Source: a virus. Taken from it: a stretch of DNA of 64,000 nt. The stretch lies in IMG/VR virus record IMGVR_UViG_3300042691_032784, positions 1 to 64,000 of that record. One strand, given 5' to 3'. Below are positions 46,482 to 54,694 of the stretch, in pieces (the stretch's first letter is position 1; the number at the start of each line of letters is the position of its first letter). The notes beneath the pieces were generated by a model. That model was not told the DNA's origin. It worked only from the letters and a program-made list of their open reading frames with translations, and made no database searches. Both the position numbers and the translations under genes were made by a program.

Positions 46482-48811
46482 TATTTTAGCCAATAAGGTT
46501 TTGTTTCTAATTCTACTTTAATTTTTACATTATTAAGGTATCTATTAGCTACTTCTTCAAGTACTATTTTAATTACTTGTGGTAAATTATCTAATTTTTC
46601 CCCCTTAGAAAAAGGATGATTGATTTGATTACCTAATGAATTAAATAATATATATTCATCTGAATATCCATCTAATTCTTTAGTTATCCTAATAACAAAT
46701 TCATCATGTACCCAAGCTAGTTGATTAGCATCTATTTTATTTTTAATAAAATATTTATTTAATACAACAGCAGCTTCTTTAAGAAATGTAGCTTGTGTTC
46801 CTTGAATACGTTTATTACGAGCGGCAGATAAAGCTTCAGATATTTCAATAAAATTATCTTTTTCATTAATTTCTTTTTTAAGAAGTTTAATTAATGAAGG
46901 AAACCAAGCTCTAGCATTAGTTCTTGAGTCAAATATTACAAAACCATTCTTTTTAGCAAAAGCAGATGCTTCTTTAACCATTTTAATAGTATTAGGAATT
47001 TCTGATTCAATAGTTTGTATTACAATTTTACCTTCTTCAGTTGGTATATTTAAAGTATTACCTGCTTTTTTAGGATACATACCATAAATAACTCCAAATG
47101 TCATTGGTTTAAAAGCATTACGAATATCTCCAAGACTTTTAGTAACTAAATATTCTTTAGTTAATCTTACATACTCACGATATTGGTCTTTTAATTTATC
47201 AGTAACTCCTTTACTATTAACTGTAAAAAATTCTAATAATTTTTTAGCTCTATAATAATAAATATTTCTCCAACAATTAGTAGCCATATGACTATGCATA
47301 TCTTGTTCAGATAATTCAATAAGTCTAAAATCTTGAGCATGAGAAGCCATAACAATTAATTCTGCTCCACTATAATCAGCAGTAACTAAACTATATTTTT
47401 CTGCATCAACAGTAAAACAATTTCTATATTCATTACTACGTGGAATATTTTGAGCATTATATTTATCAGGTTCATTATCTCCACCTCCGGATTGATATCT
47501 ACCAGTAACTGCTTCACATTGTCTAAAAATAGTATGAATTTTATTAGTAACAGGATTAATTTTATTTATAAAATTTTCTCCATAAGTACTTAAAGATTTT
47601 TCTAATTTACTATGTTTAATAAGTAATTTTATAAAGTCCTTCATTAAACAATCAGGTTTTAAAATTAAATATCTTTGTAATAAATCAGCTTTAATACTAT
47701 AAGCATCTACTTTACCAATAAGTTTACCTTTATTATCAAATTGTGGAATAGCAAAAGTTTCATCAGGTTTAATCATAGGTTCTTGTAAAGCAGCAAATAT
47801 ATGAACTATATCTTTTTTAGATTTATAATTTATATTTCCTGTTTCAACAGTAAGTTTCTTTTTAAGACCAGAAAAACTTTTAGAAGTCATTGGGTCACCA
47901 AATAAATCTTTTTGATTTACAGTACCATCAGAATTAATAAAAGAATCTAATTCAGAAGGTTTTCTTTCTTTATTAAATTTTTGACCTCCTAAAGATACTT
48001 TAATATCTATTTTAAAATCATTATTAAAATTAATTTTAAATTCTTTAAGTTTACGAACTTCATTATCTAGTTCTACTTTAATATTAAATAATTCTTGTTT
48101 TTCTTTTATTATTCTTTTTCTCCATAATTCAGTATCAAATACAAAACCTTCTAATTCTGCTTTTGCAATGATATTAATTAATGGAAATTCAATACCATAA
48201 ATTAAAAAAGGAACTTGATATTTTTTAATTAATTTTTGTTGTACTTTTCTAACATCAAATAAATCAACTAAATCTCCTTTAAGATAATATAAATGTGATG
48301 CAGTTATTTTAAATTTTGTAATATCAGCACCAATAAATTCATCTCTAGTAGTTTTTAATATAACTTTATTTAAATGTCTTTTAACAACTTCAGAATAACT
48401 AAAATTATAACCAAGTCCCATAAATAATCTTTGGTCTGCAATCATAGTATCATACAATTTTGTAAATAAAATATTATATTGTACTTTTACTATTTTAATA
48501 TCATATTTAAGATTATGACCTAGTAATATTGTATTGTATTTAATAAGATTATTAAATATATATTCAATATTAATAGTCCAATCAAACATAATTTGCTTTG
48601 ATTTAGTACCAAAACCATATAAGATAGGAGTTAATAAATATGCATCAAGACCATTAGCTTCAATATCAAAAGCTAAAATTTTTCTTTTACTAAAGTATTG
48701 ATAATATATATTTTTACCTTCATTTTCATCTAAAATTATAATATCGGGAAAAATAGATTTATTAATACTTTTAGTATAATATTCTTTATTATTAGTTACA
48801 AAGTATATCAT
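46481..48811 (-). CDS. family A DNA polymerase
   Basis: 776 residues. The N-terminal 3'-5' exonuclease opens with LAFDIEANGLDAY (DxE), followed by HNLKYD. The polymerase domain has motif A (VTADYSGAEL, about residue 475), motif B (FKPMTFGVIYGMYPKKAG, about 570) and motif C (AWVHDEFVI, about 702). It is the replicative polymerase of the phage. About 100 residues around 260-360 are an insertion-like charged region. It is encoded with helicases, primase and exonuclease in one minus-strand block. Motif copy 13 lies near its 3' end. Confidence 0.92.
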   Translation of the reverse strand: MIYFVTNNKEYYTKSINKSIFPDIIILDENEGKNIYYQYFSKRKILAFDIEANGLDAYLLTPILYGFGTKSKQIMFDWTINIEYIFNNLIKYNTILLGHNLKYDIKIVKVQYNILFTKLYDTMIADQRLFMGLGYNFSYSEVVKRHLNKVILKTTRDEFIGADITKFKITASHLYYLKGDLVDLFDVRKVQQKLIKKYQVPFLIYGIEFPLINIIAKAELEGFVFDTELWRKRIIKEKQELFNIKVELDNEVRKLKEFKINFNNDFKIDIKVSLGGQKFNKERKPSELDSFINSDGTVNQKDLFGDPMTSKSFSGLKKKLTVETGNINYKSKKDIVHIFAALQEPMIKPDETFAIPQFDNKGKLIGKVDAYSIKADLLQRYLILKPDCLMKDFIKLLIKHSKLEKSLSTYGENFINKINPVTNKIHTIFRQCEAVTGRYQSGGGDNEPDKYNAQNIPRSNEYRNCFTVDAEKYSLVTADYSGAELIVMASHAQDFRLIELSEQDMHSHMATNCWRNIYYYRAKKLLEFFTVNSKGVTDKLKDQYREYVRLTKEYLVTKSLGDIRNAFKPMTFGVIYGMYPKKAGNTLNIPTEEGKIVIQTIESEIPNTIKMVKEASAFAKKNGFVIFDSRTNARAWFPSLIKLLKKEINEKDNFIEISEALSAARNKRIQGTQATFLKEAAVVLNKYFIKNKIDANQLAWVHDEFVIRITKELDGYSDEYILFNSLGNQINHPFSKGEKLDNLPQVIKIVLEEVANRYLNNVKIKVELETKPYWLK
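46595..46625 (-). repeat. dispersed paired motif, copy 13 (reverse)
   Basis: Plus strand TTTTTCCCCCTTAGAAAAAG then GATGATTGAT. The G-run half is exact, the CAAC half degenerate. Encoded as H-P-F-S-K-G-E-K at the polymerase C-terminus. Confidence 0.7.
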
Positions 48812-48813
48812 AA

Positions 48814-49116
48814 TTAAAATACATCAAAGTTAGTATCTCCTTTTTCAAGTTTATTAAATGCTCCTATAACAGAAGTTTTTAATAAATCCCAATATTTTAA
48901 TGAAGGATGTTCATAATGGTAATAATTAATAATATTATTAATATTTAGATTTTTAGATTCTAAATAACTAATATAATATTTAATACAAGTTTCTATATTA
49001 GAACTTTCAATTTTAAGTAATAATTCTTTATTACCTAATGCTTGTAATAGATATAATCTACATTCTTTAAAAGTATTACTATTTTTTGCTATTGCTTGTA
49101 TTAAAGCATTATGCAT
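48814..49116 (-). CDS. small hypothetical protein (100 aa)
   Basis: Helical; begins MHNALIQAIAKNSNTFKECR. It sits between polymerase and Dda-like helicase genes (2-bp gap, 8-bp overlap). No motif recognised; a replication accessory protein by position. Confidence 0.65.
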   Translation of the reverse strand: MHNALIQAIAKNSNTFKECRLYLLQALGNKELLLKIESSNIETCIKYYISYLESKNLNINNIINYYHYEHPSLKYWDLLKTSVIGAFNKLEKGDTNFDVF

Positions 49117-50458
49117 AAATAATATTAAGTTTAGAAGTTCTAGAAAGAGCTACATAAATAAGTTTACGTCTTTCACTAGCAGTTCTATTTTTTAATAAAT
49201 CACTAAGTAATATAGATACATTTTCATAAGTACTTCCTTGAGATTTATGTACAGTTATTGCATAACCGTAGTCTAAATCTTTACTAGCAACTAAAGAACC
49301 ATGTTCATCAATAATATCTTCAAAAAGACAAATAGGGTCTTTAAAATCATAAAATTGTTTCCATCTTCTTTGAGTTTTACCAATATTAAGTCTAATATTA
49401 TATTCTTTAATAAAATCTTCATAACTATCTGGATGTAAAATAAATACAGGTAAAGAACAATCTTTAAATTCTACTGAATATCCTTTTAATTTTACTCCTA
49501 AAATAACATTATCGATAATTCTTACTTGAGATACAATATAATCTGCTGAATTTTCAATTATAGGAATATAATAAGGAGCTACTTTAATCTCTTTAGTAAT
49601 AGATTTATAACCCATTAAAATATCACCTACTTCAATTAATTCATTTGATTGAATAATTTTACCTCTAATATATCTGTTTAAAACTTTAACAGTTTTATTA
49701 GTCCAAGCAATAGTTTTAACAATATCAGGATTTTGATTATATTCTGCATCATAATATTTTTCTACAGTAGCATCATAAAATTCAGCTTTTTCTAATCTTT
49801 TAAATCCTTCATTTTCATTAATATCTATTTTAATATCTGTAAGATATTGCATAATATTATCTGTTTCATCTCGTACATCATTTCTAGCAATCTCAATTAA
49901 TTTTTGATTAGGATTACTATTAGATTGTCTAACAATAGTTTCTAAATTAACTATATTAGTTAATAAGAATACTTTACTTATTTTTTCGTTTACAGGAGGT
50001 AATTGATATTTATCTCCCATAAATATTACTTTTACTTTATGTTTAACAGCTTTTTCATATATTAAATCAATAATAGCACTATTAAGCATAGATGCTTCAT
50101 CTATTACTAATATTTGATAATATTGAATTGTTTCTTCAGCTAGTTGCATAAAGATTGGTTTATTAGGATTGAAATCTTCTATTTCAACATTAGGTCTTAA
50201 TCCTAATAATTTTTGAATCGTCTCAGCAGGACGATTAGTAGACTTAGCTATAACTTTTTTAGCTTTATGAGTAGGGGCAGAAACTACAACTTTTTTATGT
50301 TTAAGATTTTGTAATATAATATTCATTACAGTAGTTTTACCTGTTCCAGCATAACCACTTAATGTAATAAAATAATCATCTTCTCTTTTAAAAATTCTAT
50401 TTTCTGCCCAACTTTTAATAGTATTAGCCGCTACTTCTTGGTCTGGGGTTAATATCAT
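49109..50458 (-). CDS. SF1B helicase, Dda/RecD-like
   Basis: 449 residues. Walker A SGYAGTGKTT (about residues 34-43), SAPTHKAKKVI (motif Ia), VIDEASML (motif II), GDKYQLPPV (motif III) and YAITVHKSQGSTYENV (motif V/VI of the UvrD_C_2 type). Such 5'-3' helicases strip proteins and help start phage replication (T4 Dda). It is 1 bp from the exonuclease gene. Confidence 0.9.
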   Translation of the reverse strand: MILTPDQEVAANTIKSWAENRIFKREDDYFITLSGYAGTGKTTVMNIILQNLKHKKVVVSAPTHKAKKVIAKSTNRPAETIQKLLGLRPNVEIEDFNPNKPIFMQLAEETIQYYQILVIDEASMLNSAIIDLIYEKAVKHKVKVIFMGDKYQLPPVNEKISKVFLLTNIVNLETIVRQSNSNPNQKLIEIARNDVRDETDNIMQYLTDIKIDINENEGFKRLEKAEFYDATVEKYYDAEYNQNPDIVKTIAWTNKTVKVLNRYIRGKIIQSNELIEVGDILMGYKSITKEIKVAPYYIPIIENSADYIVSQVRIIDNVILGVKLKGYSVEFKDCSLPVFILHPDSYEDFIKEYNIRLNIGKTQRRWKQFYDFKDPICLFEDIIDEHGSLVASKDLDYGYAITVHKSQGSTYENVSILLSDLLKNRTASERRKLIYVALSRTSKLNIIYA

Positions 50459-50459
50459 A

Positions 50460-51128
50460 TTAATATATATCTTGAATTTCTCCTTTTATCCAAGATTGAA
50501 ATTTAACATCAGTTAATAACATAATTAAAACAACATCTGTTGTTGCTTCTACATCCTGCATAGCATCATGAGCATTATATTTATCACTTAATTTAGTTTT
50601 AAAGTAATATTCATATAATGCTTCTAGTTTAGGAAATTTATAAGTTCCTGGATAACTAGGATTAGGAAGTTTAACAATATTAGTATTATATTTCATAGTG
50701 CAAAAAGCTCTACAATTTTTTTTAGCAAGAGGTGTAATACCAAGTCTTAATAATTCAGATGCCATAACATTTCTATCAAATTGAATATTATGAGCAATAA
50801 TAAAATCTACAGAATTAGTATAACCTTGAAACATAAAAGCTACATCAATAATATTTTTACCTTCTTCAAAAGCTTTATCAAAAGATATATTATGTACTTT
50901 AAATGCTTCTTTATCTTGTTTTAATTCTTTATTTTCTCTAATAGGTAATATTAGATGATTAAAAGTATGAATTACTTTAGGATTAAAATCATTAACTGTT
51001 TCGTCAATTTCAATAATTTTACCTGCAAGTTGTAAAACATGAGGATAATTATTTAAATCATCTTCTGCTTTTGAATAATGTTTTGGTTTACCGTTTGTTT
51101 CAGTATCAAAAATAAGTATTTTTTTCAT
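50460..51128 (-). CDS. DEDDh 3'-5' exonuclease (Pol III epsilon-like)
   Basis: 222 residues. ExoI is IFDTETNG (D8, E10), ExoII is FIIAHNIQFDRNV, and ExoIII is NAHDAMQDVEATTDVV (His and Asp). This is the complete DEDDh set. Because the polymerase also has an exonuclease domain, this enzyme probably serves repair or recombination rather than being the only proofreader. Confidence 0.88.
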   Translation of the reverse strand: MKKILIFDTETNGKPKHYSKAEDDLNNYPHVLQLAGKIIEIDETVNDFNPKVIHTFNHLILPIRENKELKQDKEAFKVHNISFDKAFEEGKNIIDVAFMFQGYTNSVDFIIAHNIQFDRNVMASELLRLGITPLAKKNCRAFCTMKYNTNIVKLPNPSYPGTYKFPKLEALYEYYFKTKLSDKYNAHDAMQDVEATTDVVLIMLLTDVKFQSWIKGEIQDIY

Positions 51129-51132
51129 AGTA

Positions 51133-51300
51133 TTATTTGTTTTTTAATCGTTTAGTTAAATAACATACAACACAAATAATACCTGTTTTAGAATAAGTAG
51201 TATTAATAACTTTAACATAAGTTTCTTCGTTATTAAGACTATTTAATTCATTTTCTACTTCATTTGGAATGCCTGTAATTACTTTAAATTTACCTTCCAT
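51133..51300 (-). CDS. small hypothetical protein (55 aa)
   Basis: Begins MEGKFKVITGIPNEVENELN, contains GIICVVCYLTKR near the end and ends in TAA 4 bp before the exonuclease start. A compact mixed alpha/beta protein with a CxxC-type cysteine pair. No family recognised. Confidence 0.65.
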   Translation of the reverse strand: MEGKFKVITGIPNEVENELNSLNNEETYVKVINTTYSKTGIICVVCYLTKRLKNK

Positions 51301-51337
51301 TTGTTTTATTTTATTTTGGATTAAAATTAAGTTAGTT

Positions 51338-51592
51338 TTAATTAGATTTATAACAAGTAAATTCTTTAGGAATTTTATTAATATTAGTAGTAATATGAGT
51401 CATTGGTTCAGCAATGTCTTTACATTCATTTTTACCTACAAAATATGTAGTATGTACAATTTGTCCTTTATCATTAGTAGATTGCCAAGTTACTGGGTCT
51501 GTAACTAATATACAATCACAAGGATTATAATCAGGACAATCATGAGAACAACTTATAGTAATTAAACTTAATAATACAAATACTTTTTTCAT
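51338..51592 (-). CDS. small lipoprotein
   Basis: 84 residues. MKKVFVLLSLITISCSHD is a lipoprotein signal peptide with the acylated Cys at position 15. The mature part has seven further cysteines' worth of Cys-rich sequence near the front (CPDYNPCDC) and a short beta-rich body. It is probably anchored in the host outer membrane, where phage lipoproteins often block superinfection or serve as outer spanins; neither is proven. Confidence 0.75.
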   Translation of the reverse strand: MKKVFVLLSLITISCSHDCPDYNPCDCILVTDPVTWQSTNDKGQIVHTTYFVGKNECKDIAEPMTHITTNINKIPKEFTCYKSN

Positions 51593-51888
51593 CTTTTTTT
51601 CTTTTTTTTAATTACTCTTTTAATTGGTTTAGAACTTAATTTTTGTTGTTTTAATTTTTCAACTAATTTATTAAATTCCTCAACATATTTAACTTGTTTA
51701 AAAATTAATCTAGTTTTATAAGCATATTCTGCTTTTAAATCATTAAGATAATCTGAATTAATTTCTGTTCTAGTTATTTTTTCTATTTGAGTTTTTAAAT
51801 AACCAATAGACATATCTTTAATAGGATATTCTCTATTAAATACTTGAGGGTAATTTTCATGTTCTAATTTAATTTTATCTAAACTCAT
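51589..51888 (-). CDS. hypothetical basic protein
   Basis: 99 residues, helical, ending in a strongly basic tail (KRVIKKKKKR). It overlaps the lipoprotein start by 4 bp. The tail suggests nucleic-acid or membrane binding. Start context AGTACTATG-like. No family recognised. Confidence 0.65.
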   Translation of the reverse strand: MSLDKIKLEHENYPQVFNREYPIKDMSIGYLKTQIEKITRTEINSDYLNDLKAEYAYKTRLIFKQVKYVEEFNKLVEKLKQQKLSSKPIKRVIKKKKKR

Positions 51889-51900
51889 AGTACTATTATA

Positions 51901-52242
51901 TTAATTAGTTTCTTGTTCAATAAAAGTTAATAATACAAAATCTTCTTTTACAATAGTAAAAAGTATATTATATTTAACTTTTTCTTTAGGACGATTAAGA
52001 GAATCTTTTAATTGAAGAACTAATGGTATTTTATTTTCAATATCATTAGTATTTTTATAGAAATAAATTAATCTAGGATTTTCATGTTTACTAAAGTAAC
52101 CTTCTCTAATAGTAAAATTTTCAGATTCTTTATTTAATCTGTTTAATAATTTACTACGATGAGCATCTTTATAATAACTATGATTTTTAGCTAAAATTTC
52201 TCCTTGTTCTACTAAATATTTAATTATTAGAGGATTCTTCAT
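51901..52242 (-). CDS. hypothetical protein
   Basis: 113 residues. It contains SKHENPRLIYFYKNTNDIEN and a beta-rich end (KYNILFTIVKEDFVLLTFIE). It overlaps the GroES-like gene by 23 bp. Function unknown. Confidence 0.65.
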   Translation of the reverse strand: MKNPLIIKYLVEQGEILAKNHSYYKDAHRSKLLNRLNKESENFTIREGYFSKHENPRLIYFYKNTNDIENKIPLVLQLKDSLNRPKEKVKYNILFTIVKEDFVLLTFIEQETN

Positions 52243-52540
52243 AATTGATAATACCTATAATATAATCAGATTTAATAGTTTTAAGATTTTCATAACCTTC
52301 TACCGGTAAATCAAAACGGTCTACACTATTAAACTGATAAATAATAATAGTATCAACTGTATAAACAGAACTATGTGATTTAATAACTTTACCTATTCTA
52401 AGAAATTTTTCTTTTTTAAGTTTATCAATAGTTTCTTGTGGTAATCTAACACCTCCTTGTGTTTCTTGAACTTGTACAGGTTCTTCTTCTATTAATAAGA
52501 AGCTTGGTTTTAATGAAATTTGTTCTAATTTTAATGACAT
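52220..52540 (-). CDS. GroES-like co-chaperonin
   Basis: 106 residues. FLLIEEEPVQVQETQGGVRL (residues 14-33) then P matches the first strand and mobile loop of GroES (GGIVLP type). RIGKVIKS, VDTIIIYQF and YIIGII follow the order of the rest of the Cpn10 barrel. Phage GroES analogues (T4 gp31) replace the host co-chaperonin to fold large capsid proteins. No GroEL is in the window. It is the first gene after a 240-bp gap, so it probably has its own promoter. Recognition is by pattern, moderately sure. Confidence 0.6.
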   Translation of the reverse strand: MSLKLEQISLKPSFLLIEEEPVQVQETQGGVRLPQETIDKLKKEKFLRIGKVIKSHSSVYTVDTIIIYQFNSVDRFDLPVEGYENLKTIKSDYIIGIINYEESSNN

Positions 52541-52780
52541 AATTTATATTACTTTTTGATTTAACAATAACAGTTTTACACACTAGATTTTCTTTTAGTG
52601 TAACTTATAATCCTCTAATACATTTAGTTGTATTATCTATTTCTAGCATTATTATAAGAAATTGTTTCAACTTTTATTTATACACGTTTAAGTCACTATT
52701 AATTGGCATCACAATAGGCGTGAATTATAATAGTTAATCATCAGATTGTTTTCGTGTTTGATTATAAGAATCTTTTAAAT
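52541..52780. other. 240-bp non-coding gap with two hairpins
   Basis: No ORF of note. ACACTA/TAGTGT (52580-52601, 10-nt loop) and TAATACA/TGTATTA (52616-52635, 6-nt loop) are inverted repeats. ATACACG near 52680 partly resembles ATACACACGC in the gap at 34.9 kb. It is probably the leader of the GroES-like transcript and/or the terminator of the upstream gene. Confidence 0.5.
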
Positions 52781-53044
52781 TTATTTTACTTTTATACTTT
52801 CTAAATAAGTACCAATAGTATAAAATAATACTTCTAATGATTCATCTGTTAATCCAATACAAGTATTAATTATATCATCTTTTACAAAAGTATCTGCACA
52901 TTTTATATCTAAATTTTCATATTTAGTTAAAGGTCTTTTAATTATAATTAAATTACCTTTAGGTTTTTTAATTACAATAACTTCTCTTTTTCTCTTAAAT
53001 TTACTAATAACTCCATTAGGATGGGTAGTTGTATTTATTTTCAT
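52781..53044 (-). CDS. hypothetical protein
   Basis: 87 residues, with a basic beta-rich first half (KRKREVIVIKKPKGNLIIIK) and a helical acidic end. It lies at the end of a short run of three small genes. No family recognised. Confidence 0.6.
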   Translation of the reverse strand: MKINTTTHPNGVISKFKRKREVIVIKKPKGNLIIIKRPLTKYENLDIKCADTFVKDDIINTCIGLTDESLEVLFYTIGTYLESIKVK

Positions 53045-53066
53045 AAATTATGATTTATTAATTATA

Positions 53067-53354
53067 TTAAATTGCTATTTTTAAAGCTAATTCAAATTCT
53101 TCTTTAGATTGAATAAGTGTATTAGACAATGATTTTCTTGTATTCCAATTAGCAGTTATAGAAAGAAATATACCATATTTATCATCTCTATTAAATACTA
53201 ATTGTCTATAATCTTTACCTAATTTACCATAACTTCTTGATTCTACAACCCAATGTTTATTATTATAAACACCATATTGACCATCATCTTTTATTTTATA
53301 ATAACCTAAAGAATCTAAATATTCTTCAGTTAAATATGTATTATCTATATTCAT
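53067..53354 (-). CDS. hypothetical protein
   Basis: 95 residues. It contains GQYGVYNNKHWVVESR and YGIFLSITANWNTRKSL, suggesting a small beta-sheet domain. It sits 9 bp downstream of the next gene. No family recognised. Confidence 0.65.
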   Translation of the reverse strand: MNIDNTYLTEEYLDSLGYYKIKDDGQYGVYNNKHWVVESRSYGKLGKDYRQLVFNRDDKYGIFLSITANWNTRKSLSNTLIQSKEEFELALKIAI

Positions 53355-53363
53355 ATTTATTAA

Positions 53364-53762
53364 TTATAATTTATTAGTTATAATTAAAGCATCAGTTAAT
53401 ATCATAGAATTATTTGCACTATAATGCAAAGGAAGAATATTATATATTTTATATCCTTTATTTGTTAATTCAATAATTTTATCTTGAATTGTAATAAATC
53501 TAGGAATAGATATAGAATAATGATGTAATTCTTTTTCTTGATTGTTAATATTTACTGGATTATCTAAAAAATTAGATTGTAAAACTTCAATTAGTTTTAT
53601 AACTGATTCATTATCTAATTCAATATAAGATTCACTAGCTTGAATAAGTAGTGATTTACCTCGTATTTTTTCCCCGTAGAAGGAATGTAGTGTTATGTTT
53701 GAACCAACTGATATTTTTTCTTTATCAGTAATTCCATAAAATTTAGCTAATTGTGTACTCAT
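53364..53762 (-). CDS. hypothetical protein
   Basis: 132 residues. The N-terminus is MSTQLAKFYGITDKEKISVG; motif copy 14 is encoded near residue 25 as T-L-H-S-F-Y-G-E-K. Start context AATACTATG. It is first in its unit after a 514-bp non-coding region. Function unknown. Confidence 0.65.
   Translation of the reverse strand: MSTQLAKFYGITDKEKISVGSNITLHSFYGEKIRGKSLLIQASESYIELDNESVIKLIEVLQSNFLDNPVNINNQEKELHHYSISIPRFITIQDKIIELTNKGYKIYNILPLHYSANNSMILTDALIITNKL
53666..53705 (-). repeat. dispersed paired motif, copy 14 (reverse)
   Basis: Plus strand TTTTTCCCCGTAGAAGGAAT, then GTAGTGTTATGTTTGAACC, with a few extra bases between the two halves. Paired with copy 15 only 130 bp away, the tightest pair. 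Confidence 0.75.
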
Positions 53763-53795
53763 AGTATTATAATTATTAGTTAATATTTATTTTAA

Positions 53796-53822
53796 GTTCC
53801 AACACTATTTCTAAGTGGGAAA
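53796..53822 (+). repeat. dispersed paired motif, copy 15 (forward, intergenic)
   Basis: Reads GTTCCAACACTATTTCTAAG then TGGGAAA. It lies outside coding sequence, 34 bp upstream of a minus-gene start. Partner of copy 14. Confidence 0.85.
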
Positions 53823-53924
53823 TATTCATAATTTTATATTTTAGATAAAATTATAAGACTTTAAATTAAGCGATTTAAGACATTCATTTTTAAACTAATA
53901 TTATAATATTATATAGGTACTAAA

Positions 53925-53967
53925 ATGCAAAGCCGGTAAGCTATGTGGCTGTACCGGCAAATTGCAT
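53925..53967. ncRNA. candidate structured RNA hairpin
   Basis: Arms ATGCAA + GCCGGTA + AGC pair with GCT + TACCGGC + TTGCAT, giving up to 16 bp interrupted by an A bulge, a G bulge and an AAA internal loop, capped by TATGTG. No U-run follows directly on either strand, so it does not look like a simple terminator. Strand of function unknown. Confidence 0.5.
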
Positions 53968-54134
53968 CTTAAAAACAAACGAAATCAGACATAACCAAAA
54001 GTAATATATTGTATTATCATTAAAATCTTTAGCACCATCTCAATTTGTATCTCTCCCAATTTTAGATTTATTAATTCTAAAAGATACTCTTATTAATGGT
54101 CTAGCTGGTAACTCCTCACACGTCAACAGTTTAT

Positions 54135-54158
54135 ATAACTACGGGATCATGTAGTTAT
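54135..54158. repeat. 8-bp hairpin ATAACTAC/GTAGTTAT
   Basis: The loop is GGGATCAT. GTCTA at 54103 and TAGAC at 54160 can pair around it. Too irregular for a tRNA: no T-arm sequence or 5-bp anticodon stem. Confidence 0.45.
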
Positions 54159-54276
54159 TAGACTTATGTTCACTCTCAAATACCATATCAAGTGCTGTGT
54201 GGATAATCTTATACATAAATTAGTTTATATGCTTTCGAATTATCTTTATTAAGGTCATAGGTTTAACCTGTATTTA

Positions 54277-54477
54277 TTATTCTTTTATTTTAAATTGCCA
54301 ATTTTGAGAATCAGCTAATTTTGAAGCATTTTTAGCTTCATTAATAGCATTTTCTCTTTCTTTACTACTTAAATCACTTATTTTAGTATAAGTAATTGAT
54401 GTTGTAATTGCTGGTGCAGTATTACCTGTTTTACTACAAGTTGGAATTACTACTACGAATTTAAGTTTTTTCTTCAT
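54277..54477 (-). CDS. small hypothetical protein (66 aa)
   Basis: Begins MKKKLKFVVVIPTCSKTGNT: a basic start and short hydrophobic stretch ending in Cys looks like a weak lipoprotein signal but lacks a proper lipobox. The rest is helical (KERENAINEAKNASKLADSQ). No family recognised. Confidence 0.6.
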   Translation of the reverse strand: MKKKLKFVVVIPTCSKTGNTAPAITTSITYTKISDLSSKERENAINEAKNASKLADSQNWQFKIKE

Positions 54478-54543
54478 TTTGTTGTTTTAATTTATTAATA
54501 ATATGTTTTAAGAACAATATTTTTTATTTATTAGGTTTTTATA

Positions 54544-54693
54544 TTAATGTTTTACTACTCGTTTAATACGAGTATAATTATCAGGATTATAACAATGTAA
54601 AATACATAAACTTCTAATACAACTTTGTTGTATACTATTAGTAGAATATACTAATTGTCCTACTGCAATTCTAGGTCTTTTACTTTTAGACAT
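54544..54693 (-). CDS. small hypothetical protein (49 aa)
   Basis: Begins MSKSKRPRIAVGQLVYSTNS; basic, with three cysteines (one each in SCIRS, LCIL and HCYN). The ATG is 2 bp after the stop of the 124-residue gene upstream. A hairpin ACTCGT/ACGAGT lies in its last codons. Possible small regulator; no family recognised. Confidence 0.55.
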   Translation of the reverse strand: MSKSKRPRIAVGQLVYSTNSIQQSCIRSLCILHCYNPDNYTRIKRVVKH

Positions 54694-54694
54694 A

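Larger units (their letters stand above)
53763..54276. other. 514-bp non-coding region with structured elements
   Basis: No supported gene. It holds motif copy 15 (53796), a 16-bp interrupted hairpin (53925-53967) and an 8-bp hairpin (54135-54158). GTCTA and TAGAC further flank the latter, suggesting a multi-arm RNA fold. Short words such as GCCGGTA and CTCACACG make it more GC-rich than most gaps. It could be an untranslated RNA or a long leader. Confidence 0.55.

Noticed and set aside
54090-54165. Possible tRNA around AACTACGGGATCATGTAGTT
   Set aside because: The stem is 8 bp with an 8-nt loop, there is no T-arm sequence, and no acceptor stem of 7 bp can be drawn.
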